Source: Bradyrhizobium sp. CCBAU 53338 | GTDB taxonomy: Bacteria > Pseudomonadota > Alphaproteobacteria > Rhizobiales > Xanthobacteraceae | Direction: 5' to 3' | Assembly (NCBI RefSeq): GCF_015291665.1 | Contig: NZ_CP030048.1 | Location: forward strand, 3,782,001-3,846,000 | Length of the DNA: 64,000 bases | In this document: one piece after another, positions 42,323 through 52,516 of the stretch | Layout: each line of letters starts with the position of its first letter | Position numbering within the stretch: the first letter of the stretch is position 1 | Translations under genes and position numbers: made by a program | Notes under the pieces: model-generated | The model's database searches: none | Seen by the model: the letters and a program-made list of their open reading frames with translations, nothing else | What the model was told of the DNA's origin: nothing

Positions 42323-43318
42323 ATGATCGATCTCAATCGCCGTCATCTGCTCGCAGGCACGGCCGCCATTGGTGCGGCCGCCGTGACCGGCCTCCGGCCA
42401 TCCACCGTCAATGCCTCGGTGCCGCAAACAGGCGCGCAGGCACCGGGCTTCTATCGCTACAAGGTCGGCAGCTACGAGTGCACCTCGATCAATGACGGTG
42501 CGCGCAGCTTCCCGATGCCGGACAAGTTCGTCGTCAACGTTCCGAAGGAAGAGGCGCTCGCGGCTGCCGACGCCGCCTACATGCCGAAGGGGATGGTCAC
42601 TGTCCCGTTCAATCCGCAGCTCATCAACACCGGTTCCAAGCTCGTGCTGATCGACACCGGCAACGGCGTCGCCAATCTCGAGCCCAGCAAGGGTGCGGTC
42701 GGCCGCACCCTGCAGAACCTGCAAGCCGCCGGGGTCGACCCGAAGAGCATCGACATCGTGCTGCTGTCGCATCTGCATCCGGACCACACCAACGGCATCC
42801 GTCTGGCCGACGGAGGGCTTGCCTTCCCGAATGCCGAGATCATGGTGCCGGTGAAGGACTGGGAGTTCTGGGCCAGCGAGGAGAATGCGGGCAAGGCCTC
42901 CGGCGACATGATGAAGAACTACTTCGCCAACGTGAAGAAGACCTTCGCCGGCCTCGAGTCCAAGGTGACGAAGTACGAATGGGGCAAGGAGGTTGCGCCC
43001 GGCATCACCTCGATCGCGACGCCCGGCCACACGCCGGGTCACACCTCGTTCGCGGTTGCCTCAGGCGACAAGAAGGTGCTGATCCAGTCCGACGTCACCA
43101 ACATTCCGGAGCTGTTCCTGCGCAATCCGGACTGGCACGTGGTCTTCGACACCGACGGCGCGCTGGCGCAGCAGACGCGACACAAATTCTACGACATGGC
43201 GGCAGCTGAGAAGGCGACCGTTGTCGGCTTCCACTTCACGTTCCCGTCGGTCGGTCATGTCGAGAAGGACGGCGCCAAGTATCGCCTGATCCCGTCGGCT
43301 TGGAATCCGACGATCTGA
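42323..43318 (+). CDS. MBL-fold metallo-hydrolase with Tat signal peptide
   Basis: Exported metal-dependent hydrolase of 331 residues. The ATG at 42323 opens a twin-arginine signal (MIDLNRRHLLAGTAAIGAAA); the GTG at 42299 is not needed. The metal-binding motif HLHPDHTNG lies near residue 155, TPGHTPGHTSFAV near 235 and a further conserved His region (GFHFTFPSVGH) near 305. This looks like lactonase-type or quorum-quenching-like MBL proteins, but substrate is not predictable. A terminator follows. Confidence 0.87.
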   Translation: MIDLNRRHLLAGTAAIGAAAVTGLRPSTVNASVPQTGAQAPGFYRYKVGSYECTSINDGARSFPMPDKFVVNVPKEEALAAADAAYMPKGMVTVPFNPQLINTGSKLVLIDTGNGVANLEPSKGAVGRTLQNLQAAGVDPKSIDIVLLSHLHPDHTNGIRLADGGLAFPNAEIMVPVKDWEFWASEENAGKASGDMMKNYFANVKKTFAGLESKVTKYEWGKEVAPGITSIATPGHTPGHTSFAVASGDKKVLIQSDVTNIPELFLRNPDWHVVFDTDGALAQQTRHKFYDMAAAEKATVVGFHFTFPSVGHVEKDGAKYRLIPSAWNPTI

Positions 43319-43342
43319 GCTGGCTTTCAGAGTGCACGAAAG

Positions 43343-43375
43343 ATCGGGCCGCCGCTTGGCGGCCTGATTGTTTCG
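43343..43375 (+). terminator. Probable terminator after the MBL hydrolase gene
   Basis: Stem ATCGGGCCGCC / GGCGGCCTGAT with one internal mismatch, loop GCTT, then TGTTT. It is 25 bases after the stop. The T tract is short. Confidence 0.65.
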
Positions 43376-43511
43376 GGCGACCATCTGCTTTCGCGAAACT
43401 CAGCGTTTCCAAATCGGATCGGTTCATGCACTTGCATCCATCGACCCGGATCGCTTAAGTGCCGCCCGGCACTTCCCCCTCGAGGTTTCAAGACAAACCA
43501 AGGATAATCTG

Positions 43512-44063
43512 ATGGCCTACAACATCGTCGTGATCGCCGGCAGCCTGCGCAAGGAGAGCTTCTCCCTGAAGATCGCCAATGCGCTCGTCAAGCTCGCGCC
43601 GGCCTCGCTCAAGCTCGAGGTCATCACCCTCGCCGGCATCTCGTTTTTCAACCAGGATCTCGAGGGCGCGCCGCCGGCCGACTGGCTCGCCTTCCGCGAA
43701 AAGCTCCAGAAGTCCGACGGCGTCATCTTCGTGACGCCGGAATACAACCGCGCCATCCCGGGCGTGCTCAAGAACGCCATCGACGTCGCCTCGCGCCCCT
43801 ATGGCAAGAGCTCGTTCAACGGCAAGCCGGTCGGCATCATCTCCAACTCGCCGGGCCCGCTCGGTGGTGTCAGCGCCGCCAAGACGCTCCAGAACATCCT
43901 GCCGGGCATCGCCGGCCCGATCATGCAGCAGCCCGAGACGTATCTGAACGCGGTCGGCGACGCGTTTGATGCCGAGGGCAACCTGACCAAGGACTCGCTG
44001 AAGGGCGTGCTCCAGGCGTATGTCGACGCGTTTGCGACGCACGTTGCCAAGCATCACGGCTGA
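43512..44063 (+). CDS. NADPH-dependent FMN reductase family protein
   Basis: Flavodoxin-like reductase of 183 residues. The ATG at 43512 follows AAGGA at 7 bases; the longer frame is not supported. The FMN phosphate-binding loop is AGSLRKESFSLKIANAL near residue 10, the TPEYNRAIPGVLKNAID motif near 77 is characteristic of the family (chromate reductase ChrR, azoreductase, ArsH relatives) and SNSPGPLGGVSA near 115 closes the flavin site. It probably reduces quinones or flavins with NAD(P)H; its true substrate is unknown. Confidence 0.93.
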   Translation: MAYNIVVIAGSLRKESFSLKIANALVKLAPASLKLEVITLAGISFFNQDLEGAPPADWLAFREKLQKSDGVIFVTPEYNRAIPGVLKNAIDVASRPYGKSSFNGKPVGIISNSPGPLGGVSAAKTLQNILPGIAGPIMQQPETYLNAVGDAFDAEGNLTKDSLKGVLQAYVDAFATHVAKHHG

Positions 44064-44088
44064 GGTCGAATAACCAGCCGATGGACTT

Positions 44089-44186
44089 GTCATTCCGGGA
44101 CGGCTCGAAGAGCCGAACCCGGAATCTCCGCAGTCGCGGGTGCGCAATTGCGCACCTGACGATGCTACGCACCGCCCCGGAATGAC
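44089..44186. repeat. Palindromic intergenic repeat (REP-like), second copy
   Basis: Starts GTCATTCCGGGACGGCTCGA and ends CCCCGGAATGAC. The inner GGGTGCGCAATTGCGCACCT is itself a palindrome. Its outer ends match the repeat at 9553-9654. It lies between the FMN reductase and ftsB. Confidence 0.85.
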
Positions 44187-44198
44187 GGCTTGGCTAAA

Positions 44199-44213
44199 TT
44201 AGCACTCCCTTAA
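44199..44213. promoter_or_regulatory. CtrA-like motif upstream of ftsB
   Basis: TTAG-CACTCCC-TTAA, one base short of the alphaproteobacterial CtrA consensus TTAA-N7-TTAA, 23 bases before the ftsB start. Cell-cycle control of a division gene would be plausible but is not shown. Confidence 0.35.
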
Positions 44214-44236
44214 CCAAGCTGGCCCATCCTGCCAAA

Positions 44237-44554
44237 ATGGTCTCCCGCGCCCGCCTCAAATCGATCCTGACCGGTCTCGCCCTTTATGCGATGGCAGCCG
44301 CCATCGTCGGCTATTTCGGCGTCAACGCCTATACCGGCAAGTACGGCCTCAACGCCCGCCAGGAGCTCGACCAGGAGATCATCGCGCTGACCAGCGAGCT
44401 CGCCCAGCTCAAGCGCGAGCGCACCCGCAGCGAGCAGCGCGTCTCGCTGCTCCGCACCGACAAGATCGACCCCGACATGCTGGATGAACGAGCCCGGTTC
44501 CAGCTCGACTACGTCAATCCGCACGATCTGGTTCGGATGATCCCGCAGAACTAG
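44237..44554 (+). CDS. ftsB: Septum formation initiator FtsB/DivIC family
   Basis: Division protein of 105 residues anchored by one N-terminal membrane helix (ILTGLALYAMAAAIVGYFGV) followed by a periplasmic coiled coil (LDQEIIALTSELAQLKRERT) and a short conserved tail (DPDMLDERARFQLDYVNPHD). It would act with FtsQ and FtsL in the divisome. Between eno and pdhA is its usual position in alphaproteobacteria, although several other genes have been inserted here. Confidence 0.9.
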   Translation: MVSRARLKSILTGLALYAMAAAIVGYFGVNAYTGKYGLNARQELDQEIIALTSELAQLKRERTRSEQRVSLLRTDKIDPDMLDERARFQLDYVNPHDLVRMIPQN

Positions 44555-44742
44555 CGCTTTCCGCCACAGGCGAAAGCCGCCCGGACTATTCCGAAGGTCG
44601 TAGAGCCGCGACCGGGCCGCCGCCTTGACGTCGGCATGGCCAGGGGAGATTGCTTGTCCGGGCGCCATGGCTGCGAAAGGTTGACGGAGATCAATCGGGT
44701 TGCGAGGGGCGCCGCCTAGACTGCTTTTCGGAGGAAACGGTG

Positions 44743-45702
44743 ATGGATGGGTCAATGCCCCGGCATCACGCGGCTCGTGTCGAAGCCGCCATCGCATCAG
44801 GCCAGGCGGCTCGGTCCGCGCTCGTGGCCTCGTGGCGCCGTTCCTCCCGATTGCATCATCTCGATCCCGGCGGTTGCAGCGCGCCGCTGCGGCTCAGCGA
44901 CGTCGAGCTTCGACGGGCGCGCGAGCGCATCGCGCCGCTGCTCGCCGCCGCGCAGGGCGCCATGGACCGGCTCTATCAGGCGGTCGGTGCGGCCGGTTGC
45001 TGCGTGCTGCTCGCGGACGGCGAGGGGGTTCCGGTGGACCGCCGTGGCACGCCGGCCGACGATGCGACCTTTCAATCCTGGGGCCTGTGGACCGGTGCGC
45101 TCTGGAGCGAGGAGCACGAGGGCACCAACGGCATCGGCACCTGCGTCGTCGAGCAGCGGCCGCTCACGATCGATCGCGACCAGCATTTCTTCACCCGCAA
45201 CACGCTGCTCAGCTGCACCGCCGTTCCGATCTACGACCACGAGGCGGCCTTTGCCGGCGTGCTCGACGTCTCGTCCTGCCGCGCCGACCGTACCGATGCA
45301 TTCTCCAACCTGATCGCGCTCGCGGCCGGTGAGGCGGCGAGGCGCATCGAGGCGGACCTGTTTCGCCGCGCCTTCGTCGATGCCCGCATCGTGCTGACGC
45401 AGGGGCCGGACGGCCAGTCCGTCGGCCTCGTCGCGGTCGATGCGGACGATCTCGTGATCGGTGCGACGCGGACCGCACGCGCAGCGCTCGGGATTGCGCC
45501 GGGCAGGCCGTTGCAGCCGATGCCGGCAGCCGACCTTCTCGGCGGCGAACCCGCGCAAGACCATCTCGCCGGCGGTCAGCGCGCGGTGCTGCAGCGGGCG
45601 CTGCTTCGCGCCGGCGGCAATGTGTCGGCCGCCGCCAAGGCCCTCGGCGTCAGCCGCGCCACGCTGCACCGGAAGCTGAAGCGGTTCGAGCTCAAGCACT
45701 GA
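44743..45702 (+). CDS. GAF-domain regulator with Fis-type HTH, AcoR-like but without AAA+ domain
   Basis: Transcription regulator of 319 residues; the ATG at 44743 follows GGAGGAAA. A GAF domain covers about residues 60-205 (TGALWSEEHEGTNGIGTCVV), and the last 40 residues form a Fis-type helix-turn-helix (ALLRAGGNVSAAAKALGVSR). The sigma-54 ATPase domain found between them in full AcoR proteins is missing, so it cannot remodel sigma-54 polymerase in the usual way. The stop is immediately followed by a perfect 20-base palindrome and then the aldehyde dehydrogenase it probably controls. Confidence 0.88.
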   Translation: MDGSMPRHHAARVEAAIASGQAARSALVASWRRSSRLHHLDPGGCSAPLRLSDVELRRARERIAPLLAAAQGAMDRLYQAVGAAGCCVLLADGEGVPVDRRGTPADDATFQSWGLWTGALWSEEHEGTNGIGTCVVEQRPLTIDRDQHFFTRNTLLSCTAVPIYDHEAAFAGVLDVSSCRADRTDAFSNLIALAAGEAARRIEADLFRRAFVDARIVLTQGPDGQSVGLVAVDADDLVIGATRTARAALGIAPGRPLQPMPAADLLGGEPAQDHLAGGQRAVLQRALLRAGGNVSAAAKALGVSRATLHRKLKRFELKH

Positions 45703-45722
45703 CTGTCGCAGAACTGCGACAG
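45703..45722. promoter_or_regulatory. Perfect palindrome, candidate operator of the GAF/Fis regulator
   Basis: CTGTCGCAG-AA-CTGCGACAG, 20 bases without mismatch, directly after the regulator stop codon and 114 bases before the aldehyde dehydrogenase start. No T tract follows, so an operator is more likely than a terminator. A weaker dyad GTCGTG-AGCA-CACGAC lies at about 45787-45802. Confidence 0.6.
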
Positions 45723-45836
45723 GTCCGTCCCGCCATCGCATCCACCCGGGCTGACAGAAAACACCTCCCGCGAGATCGTCGGCGCAAGTCGTGAGCACAC
45801 GACGATTTGCGCAAACATCAACATCGGGAGTGATCA

Positions 45837-47354
45837 ATGAACAAGGTGGAATTCCTCGGCGTCACCCAGAATCCCTTCGCCGAACGCTTCGACAATTTCA
45901 TCGGCGGCAGGTTCGTGGCGCCGCTGGCCGGCAAATATTTCGACAACGCCTCGCCGGTGACCGGCAAGATCGTCTGCAAGATCGCGCGCTCCGACGCGCA
46001 GGACGTCGAGGCGGCCCTCGACGCCGCCCATGCCGCCAAGGGCGCCTGGGGACGGACCAGCGTCGCGGAGCGCGCTGCGATCCTCAATCGCATCGCCGAC
46101 CGCATGGAGGAGAATCTCGAGCGCCTCGCGGTCGCCGAGACCTGGGACAATGGCAAGCCGATCCGTGAGACCCGGGCCGCCGACCTGCCGCTCGCCATCG
46201 ACCACTTCCGCTATTTTGCCGGCGTCGTTCGCGCGCAGGAAGGTTCGATCGGCGAGATCGATCACGACACCATCGCCTATCATTTCCACGAGCCGCTCGG
46301 CGTCGTCGGCCAGATCATCCCCTGGAACTTCCCGCTGCTGATGGCGTGCTGGAAGCTCGCGCCGGCGCTCGCTGCGGGCAATTGCGTCGTGCTGAAGCCC
46401 GCCGAGCAAACACCGGCCTCGATCATGGTCTGGGCCGAGATCATCGGCGATCTCCTGCCGCCCGGTGTGCTCAACATCGTCAACGGCTTTGGCCTCGAGG
46501 CCGGCAAGCCGCTCGCCTCCAGCCCGCGCATTTCCAAGATCGCGTTCACCGGAGAGACCACGACGGGCCGGCTGATCATGCAATATGCCAGCCAGAACCT
46601 CATTCCCGTGACGCTGGAGCTCGGCGGCAAGTCGCCGAACATCTTCTTCAAGGACGTCACCGCCGAGGACGACGATTTCTTCGACAAGGCGATCGAAGGG
46701 TTCGTCATGTTCGCGCTGAACCAGGGCGAGGTCTGCACCTGTCCGAGCCGGGCGCTGGTGCACGCCGACATCTACGACCGTTTCATGGAGCGGGCGCTGA
46801 AGCGCGTCGCGGCGATCAAGCAGGGCGATCCGCGCGCGGCCGATACCATGATCGGCGCGCAGGCCTCTGGCGAGCAACTGGAGAAGATCCTCTCCTACAT
46901 CGACATCGGCAAGCAGGAGGGCGCCAAGGTGCTGGCCGGCGGCGGACGGGCCGAACTCGGCGGCGATCTGTCGGGCGGCTTCTACGTCCAGCCGACGGTA
47001 TTCGAAGGCAACAACAAGATGCGGATCTTCCAGGAGGAGATCTTTGGGCCCGTCGTCTCGGTCACGACCTTCAAGACCGATGACGAAGCGCTCGCGATCG
47101 CCAACGACACGCTCTATGGCCTCGGGGCGGGCGTCTGGAGCCGCGATGCCAACCGCTGCTACCGCTTCGGCCGGGCGATCCAGGCCGGCCGGGTCTGGAC
47201 CAACTGCTATCACGCCTATCCCGCCCATGCCGCATTCGGTGGCTACAAGCAATCGGGCGTCGGTCGCGAGACCCACAAGATGATGCTCGATCACTACCAG
47301 CAGACCAAGAACCTCCTGGTCAGCTACAGCCCGAAGAAGCTCGGCTTCTTCTGA
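45837..47354 (+). CDS. Aldehyde dehydrogenase (AcoD/ExaC-type)
   Basis: NAD-dependent oxidation of an aldehyde, probably acetaldehyde or another short aldehyde, to the acid. 505 residues. Conserved features: FNASP-like start [10 protein letters not shown], the cofactor loop [20 protein letters not shown] near residue 165, catalytic Glu in [10 protein letters not shown] near 262 and catalytic Cys in [12 protein letters not shown] near 298. Such enzymes commonly pair with AcoR-type regulators, as here. It ends with a hairpin at 47363. Confidence 0.93.
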   Translation: MNKVEFLGVTQNPFAERFDNFIGGRFVAPLAGKYFDNASPVTGKIVCKIARSDAQDVEAALDAAHAAKGAWGRTSVAERAAILNRIADRMEENLERLAVAETWDNGKPIRETRAADLPLAIDHFRYFAGVVRAQEGSIGEIDHDTIAYHFHEPLGVVGQIIPWNFPLLMACWKLAPALAAGNCVVLKPAEQTPASIMVWAEIIGDLLPPGVLNIVNGFGLEAGKPLASSPRISKIAFTGETTTGRLIMQYASQNLIPVTLELGGKSPNIFFKDVTAEDDDFFDKAIEGFVMFALNQGEVCTCPSRALVHADIYDRFMERALKRVAAIKQGDPRAADTMIGAQASGEQLEKILSYIDIGKQEGAKVLAGGGRAELGGDLSGGFYVQPTVFEGNNKMRIFQEEIFGPVVSVTTFKTDDEALAIANDTLYGLGAGVWSRDANRCYRFGRAIQAGRVWTNCYHAYPAHAAFGGYKQSGVGRETHKMMLDHYQQTKNLLVSYSPKKLGFF

Positions 47355-47362
47355 TCGAGCAG

Positions 47363-47395
47363 GCACGGGCGTCGCCACAGCGGCGTCGCCCGTGC
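47363..47395 (+). terminator. Hairpin after the aldehyde dehydrogenase gene
   Basis: Stem GCACGGGCGTCGCC / GGCGTCGCCCGTGC with one mismatch and loop ACAGC, 8 bases after the stop. No T run follows, so efficiency as an intrinsic terminator is uncertain. Confidence 0.5.
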
Positions 47396-47429
47396 AGATC
47401 GGCGATTGCACGCCCCTTCGTCATCCGTC

Positions 47430-47646
47430 TGTCAGAGAATTGATCGCCGACGCACACAAGCTCGGCCTGTTCGTGCACGTCTTCACGTTCCGGAACGAGA
47501 AGAAATATTTGGCGGCCGACTATCAAGCCGATCCCGTCCAGGAATATCTCAAATTTTTCCGGCTCGGCGTCGATGGGGTCTTCACCGACTTCACGCACAC
47601 TGGCGTTGCCGCCCGCACGGCGTATTTGCGCGAGCTGGGCTGGTAG
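47430..47646 (+). pseudogene. glpQ: Relic of glycerophosphodiester phosphodiesterase (C-terminal fragment)
   Basis: In-frame text [20 protein letters not shown], then [20 protein letters not shown] and [20 protein letters not shown] matches the last 70 residues of periplasmic GlpQ, which hydrolyses glycerophosphodiesters. The normal protein has about 330-370 residues; the metal ligands and catalytic His of the N-terminal part are absent upstream, where the sequence is the aldehyde dehydrogenase terminator. The nominal 84-codon frame from 47392 has no ribosome binding site. It is therefore a deletion remnant, not a functional gene. Confidence 0.8.
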
Positions 47647-47900
47647 GCCTGGCCATTCGAATCGGACACGCACCGGGGGCTCAGTACCCGAGTTATGCGT
47701 GGCCGATGTCGTTGCCTCGTCTGCGTGCAGAGCTCTCGTTCTTGCGGAGCAAATGTTGCCTGATCGGCGCCAAAGGTTTTGCAAAATTTCGGCCACGTTG
47801 CAGTGCGGCATAATGAAAGTCGTGGCATGCCGCTGCAGTGCTTTCACACGCGATTGAGTTAGGTTAGAGAGGACTTAGATTTCTCTGACCCGGAATTCCC

Positions 47901-48923
47901 ATGGCCGCACCCAAGAAAGCCGCCGCAAGCGCTGAGCAGGACAAAACCAACGGCGGTTCGCCTCCGGAGTTCACCAGGCAGCAAGAGCTTAAGGCGCTTC
48001 GCGACATGCTCCTGATCCGGCGGTTCGAGGAAAAGGCCGGCCAGCTCTACGGCATGGGTGCGATCGGCGGCTTCTGCCATCTCTATATCGGCCAGGAGGC
48101 CGTGGTGGTCGGCATGCAGATGGCCCTGAAACAGGGCGATCAGGTCATCACCGGCTATCGCGATCACGGTCACATGCTTGCCACCGGCATGGAGGCCAAC
48201 GGCGTCATGGCCGAGCTCACCGGCCGCCGCGGCGGTTATTCCAAGGGCAAGGGCGGCTCCATGCACATGTTCAGCAAGGAGAAGCATTTCTACGGCGGTC
48301 ACGGCATCGTCGGCGCTCAGGTCTCGCTCGGCACCGGTCTTGCCTTCGCCAACAATTATCGCAGCAACGGCAATGTCAGCGTCACCTATTTCGGCGACGG
48401 CGCGGCCAACCAGGGCCAGGTCTATGAGAGCTTCAACATGGCGGAGCTCTGGAAGCTGCCGGTGATCTACGTCATCGAGAACAACCGCTACGCCATGGGC
48501 ACCGCGGTCTCGCGCGCTTCGGCGCAGCAGGATTTCTCCAAGCGCGGCGCTTCGTTCAATATCCCCGGCAAGCAGGTCGATGGCATGGACGTCCGCGCCG
48601 TCAAGGCCGCGGGCGAGGAGGCGGCGGCCTGGTGCCGCGCCGGCAAGGGTCCCTTCATCCTGGAGATGCAGACCTACAGATATCGCGGCCACTCGATGTC
48701 CGATCCTGCCAAGTACCGTACGCGCGAGGAGGTCGAGAAGGTCCGTCACGACCAGGATCCGATCGAGCAGGTGCGCAATCGCCTGCTTGCGGCCAAGGTG
48801 AGCGAGGCTGACCTCAAGGCGATCGACGCCGAGGTTCGCGACATCGTCAATGCCTCCGCCGACTTTGCCCAGCATGATCCAGAGCCGGATGCCGCCGAGC
48901 TCTGGACCGACGTTTACCGCTAA
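47901..48923 (+). CDS. pdhA: Pyruvate dehydrogenase E1 component, alpha subunit
   Basis: Thiamine-diphosphate-dependent decarboxylation of pyruvate with the beta subunit. 340 residues. The thiamine-binding [20 protein letters not shown] motif lies near residue 170, and the phosphorylation-loop-like [20 protein letters not shown] near 260 is retained. First gene of the pdh operon; 29 bases separate it from pdhB. Confidence 0.97.
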   Translation: MAAPKKAAASAEQDKTNGGSPPEFTRQQELKALRDMLLIRRFEEKAGQLYGMGAIGGFCHLYIGQEAVVVGMQMALKQGDQVITGYRDHGHMLATGMEANGVMAELTGRRGGYSKGKGGSMHMFSKEKHFYGGHGIVGAQVSLGTGLAFANNYRSNGNVSVTYFGDGAANQGQVYESFNMAELWKLPVIYVIENNRYAMGTAVSRASAQQDFSKRGASFNIPGKQVDGMDVRAVKAAGEEAAAWCRAGKGPFILEMQTYRYRGHSMSDPAKYRTREEVEKVRHDQDPIEQVRNRLLAAKVSEADLKAIDAEVRDIVNASADFAQHDPEPDAAELWTDVYR

Positions 48924-48952
48924 ACGCGCGCAAGCTTTCTTTTGGAGTCGAT

Positions 48953-50335
<1,383 letters not shown>

Positions 50336-50338
50336 GCC

Positions 50339-50641
50339 ATGGCAGGCCCGAAGGAGCAGCCACTGCCGCCCGACGTCATGACCCGCGATGATGCGGTCGA
50401 GATCCTGCGCGTGTTCGTGCTGGATGGCGGGCTGTCGATGGCATTCCAGCGCGCCTTCGAGGAGCCCGACATGTGGGGCCTGTTGCTCGTCGATCTCGCC
50501 CGCCACGCCGCGCGTGCCTATGCGCGCGAGAGCGAATACACCGAGGAGGACGCGCTGAACCGGATCCTCGACATGTTCCAGGCCGAGATCGAGCGTCCCA
50601 CCGACACCGGCACCACGACGCCGCGCGGGAAGGGGCACTGA
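50339..50641 (+). CDS. DUF5076 domain-containing protein
   Basis: 100 residues, helical, with PLPPDVMTRDDAVEILRVFV and MWGLLLVDLARHAARAYARE typical of DUF5076. No catalytic motif is visible. Its place between pdhB and the deaminase, with 3-base and 2-base gaps, implies co-expression with pyruvate dehydrogenase. I know of no established function for this domain. Confidence 0.88.
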   Translation: MAGPKEQPLPPDVMTRDDAVEILRVFVLDGGLSMAFQRAFEEPDMWGLLLVDLARHAARAYARESEYTEEDALNRILDMFQAEIERPTDTGTTTPRGKGH

Positions 50642-50643
50642 CC

Positions 50644-51096
50644 GTGGCGATCGAAGCTCACCACTACGATTTCATGCTGGAGGCGATCCGCGAGGCCGAG
50701 GCCTCGATCGCGCAAGGCGGCCTGCCGATCGGCGCCGTGCTGACTCGCGGCGACGAGATCATCGCCCGCGGCCACAACAACCGCGTGCAGGAGAACAATC
50801 CGATCCTGCACGGCGAGATGAGCTGCCTGCGCGAAGCCGGCGCGATCTCGTTCCACGACACCGTCATGTACACCACGCTGTCGCCATGTTCGATGTGTGC
50901 CGGCGCGCTCGCTCTGTTCAAGGTCAAGCTGGTGGTGATCGGCGAATCCGTCACCTTTCCGGGATCCAAGGACATTCTCGACAAGTTCGGGATTGCCTGG
51001 ATCGACCTTGCCGACGACCGCTCCATCACCATGATGAAGAATTGGCGTTCCATCCCTGCCAATGAGCGCCTGTGGCAGGGCGACATCGGCAACTAA
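50644..51096 (+). CDS. Cytosine-deaminase-like nucleoside deaminase
   Basis: Zinc hydrolase of 150 residues from the GTG at 50644 (AAGGGG upstream), two bases after the DUF5076 stop. The zinc motifs are HGEMSCLREAG (about residue 57) with the catalytic Glu, and TLSPCSMCAGALALF (about 80). HGE instead of HAE and the tail GESVTFPGSKDILDKFGI ... WQGDIGN closely recall yeast cytosine deaminase Fcy1, so deamination of cytosine or a related free base is likely. It lies inside the pdh operon, which is unexpected for a salvage enzyme. Confidence 0.9.
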   Translation: MAIEAHHYDFMLEAIREAEASIAQGGLPIGAVLTRGDEIIARGHNNRVQENNPILHGEMSCLREAGAISFHDTVMYTTLSPCSMCAGALALFKVKLVVIGESVTFPGSKDILDKFGIAWIDLADDRSITMMKNWRSIPANERLWQGDIGN

Positions 51097-51158
51097 ACCT
51101 GGTCTGTTCGTCCTCACTTTCGGGGGCGACGTTTTGAGAAGTTCTTCGTGAGGTCAGC

Positions 51159-52508
51159 ATGCCCATCAACATCCTGATGCCCGCTCTTTCGCCGACGATG
51201 GAGAAGGGCAACCTCGCCAAGTGGCTGAAGAAGGAAGGCGACAAGGTCAAGTCCGGCGATGTCATCGCCGAGATCGAGACCGACAAGGCCACCATGGAGG
51301 TCGAAGCCATCGACGAGGGCACGATCGCCAAGATCCTCGTGCCCGAGGGTACGCAGGACGTGCCGGTCAACGATGTGATCGCGGTGCTTGCCGGCGAAGG
51401 CGAGGACGTAAAGGCCGCTGGCAGCGCCAAGCCGAGCGCTTCGGCCGCGCCGCCCAAGGCCGCGGAGGCTCCCGCCGCCGCGGCTCCTGCGCCAGCCGCG
51501 CCCAAGGCTGCGCCGGCTCCCGCCGCTGCTCCGGCGCCGCAAGCCGCTGCGCCGCCCGCGCAGAGCAACGGCCATGCCGGCCGCGTGTTCTCGTCGCCGC
51601 TGGCGCGGCGTCTTGCCAAGGAAGCCGGCATCGATGTCGGCATGGTCACCGGCACCGGCCCGCACGGCCGCGTGGTCGCGCGCGACGTCGAGCAGGCCAA
51701 ATCCGGCAAGGGCCTCAAGGCGCCCGCCGCGGTGCCGTCCGGCGGCGCGCCCTCGATCGCGCCGACCATGTCGGACAAGCAGATCCTGTCGCTGTTCGAG
51801 CCGGGCTCCTACGACATCGTCCCCCATGACGGCATGCGCCGCACCATCGCGCAGCGCCTGACCGCCTCGATCCAGAACGTCCCGCACTTCTACCTGACCA
51901 TCGACTGCGACATCGGCAAGCTGCTCGCCGCGCGCGAGGAGATCAATGCGGCGGCTCCGAAGGACAAGGAGAAGAAGCCGCTCTACAAGATCTCGGTCAA
52001 CGACTTCGTCATCAAGGCGATGGCGGTCGCGTTGCAGAAGATCCCGAACTGCAACGTCAGCTGGACGGAAAGCGGCATGGTCAAGCATCACCATTCCGAC
52101 GTCGGCGTTGCCGTGGCGATGCCCGGCGGCCTGATCACCCCGATCATCCGCAAGGCGGAGACCAAGACGCTCTCGACCATCTCCAACGAGATGAAGGATT
52201 TCGCCGCGCGCGCGCGTTCCCGGAAATTGAAGCCCGAGGAATATCAGGGCGGCACCACCGCCGTCTCAAACCTCGGCATGTACGGCATCAGCCACTTCAC
52301 CGCGGTGATCAACCCGCCGCACGCCACCATCCTCGCGGTCGGCACCAGCGAGGAGCGGCCGGTCGTGCGCGGCGGCAAGATCGAGATCGCGCACATGATG
52401 AGCGTCACCCTGTCCTGCGATCACCGCGCCATCGACGGCGCGCTCGGCGCCGAGCTGATCGGCGCGTTCAAGCAGCTGATCGAAAACCCCGTCATGATGA
52501 TGGTCTGA
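51159..52508 (+). CDS. pdhC: Pyruvate dehydrogenase E2, dihydrolipoyllysine acetyltransferase
   Basis: Core of the pyruvate dehydrogenase complex, 449 residues. A lipoyl domain (residues 1-80, Lys in [13 protein letters not shown]) is followed by an Ala/Pro linker, an E1/E3-binding domain (SSPLARRLAKEAGIDVGMV, about 145-180) and the catalytic domain ending with the active-site His motif LSCDHRAIDGALGAEL near residue 420. Confidence 0.97.
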   Translation: MPINILMPALSPTMEKGNLAKWLKKEGDKVKSGDVIAEIETDKATMEVEAIDEGTIAKILVPEGTQDVPVNDVIAVLAGEGEDVKAAGSAKPSASAAPPKAAEAPAAAAPAPAAPKAAPAPAAAPAPQAAAPPAQSNGHAGRVFSSPLARRLAKEAGIDVGMVTGTGPHGRVVARDVEQAKSGKGLKAPAAVPSGGAPSIAPTMSDKQILSLFEPGSYDIVPHDGMRRTIAQRLTASIQNVPHFYLTIDCDIGKLLAAREEINAAAPKDKEKKPLYKISVNDFVIKAMAVALQKIPNCNVSWTESGMVKHHHSDVGVAVAMPGGLITPIIRKAETKTLSTISNEMKDFAARARSRKLKPEEYQGGTTAVSNLGMYGISHFTAVINPPHATILAVGTSEERPVVRGGKIEIAHMMSVTLSCDHRAIDGALGAELIGAFKQLIENPVMMMV

Positions 52509-52516
52509 GATGGCGC

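Noticed and set aside
45780..45836. Sigma-54 promoter before the aldehyde dehydrogenase
   Set aside because: GCAC and TTGC are present but with the wrong spacing; the regulator also lacks the sigma-54 ATPase domain.
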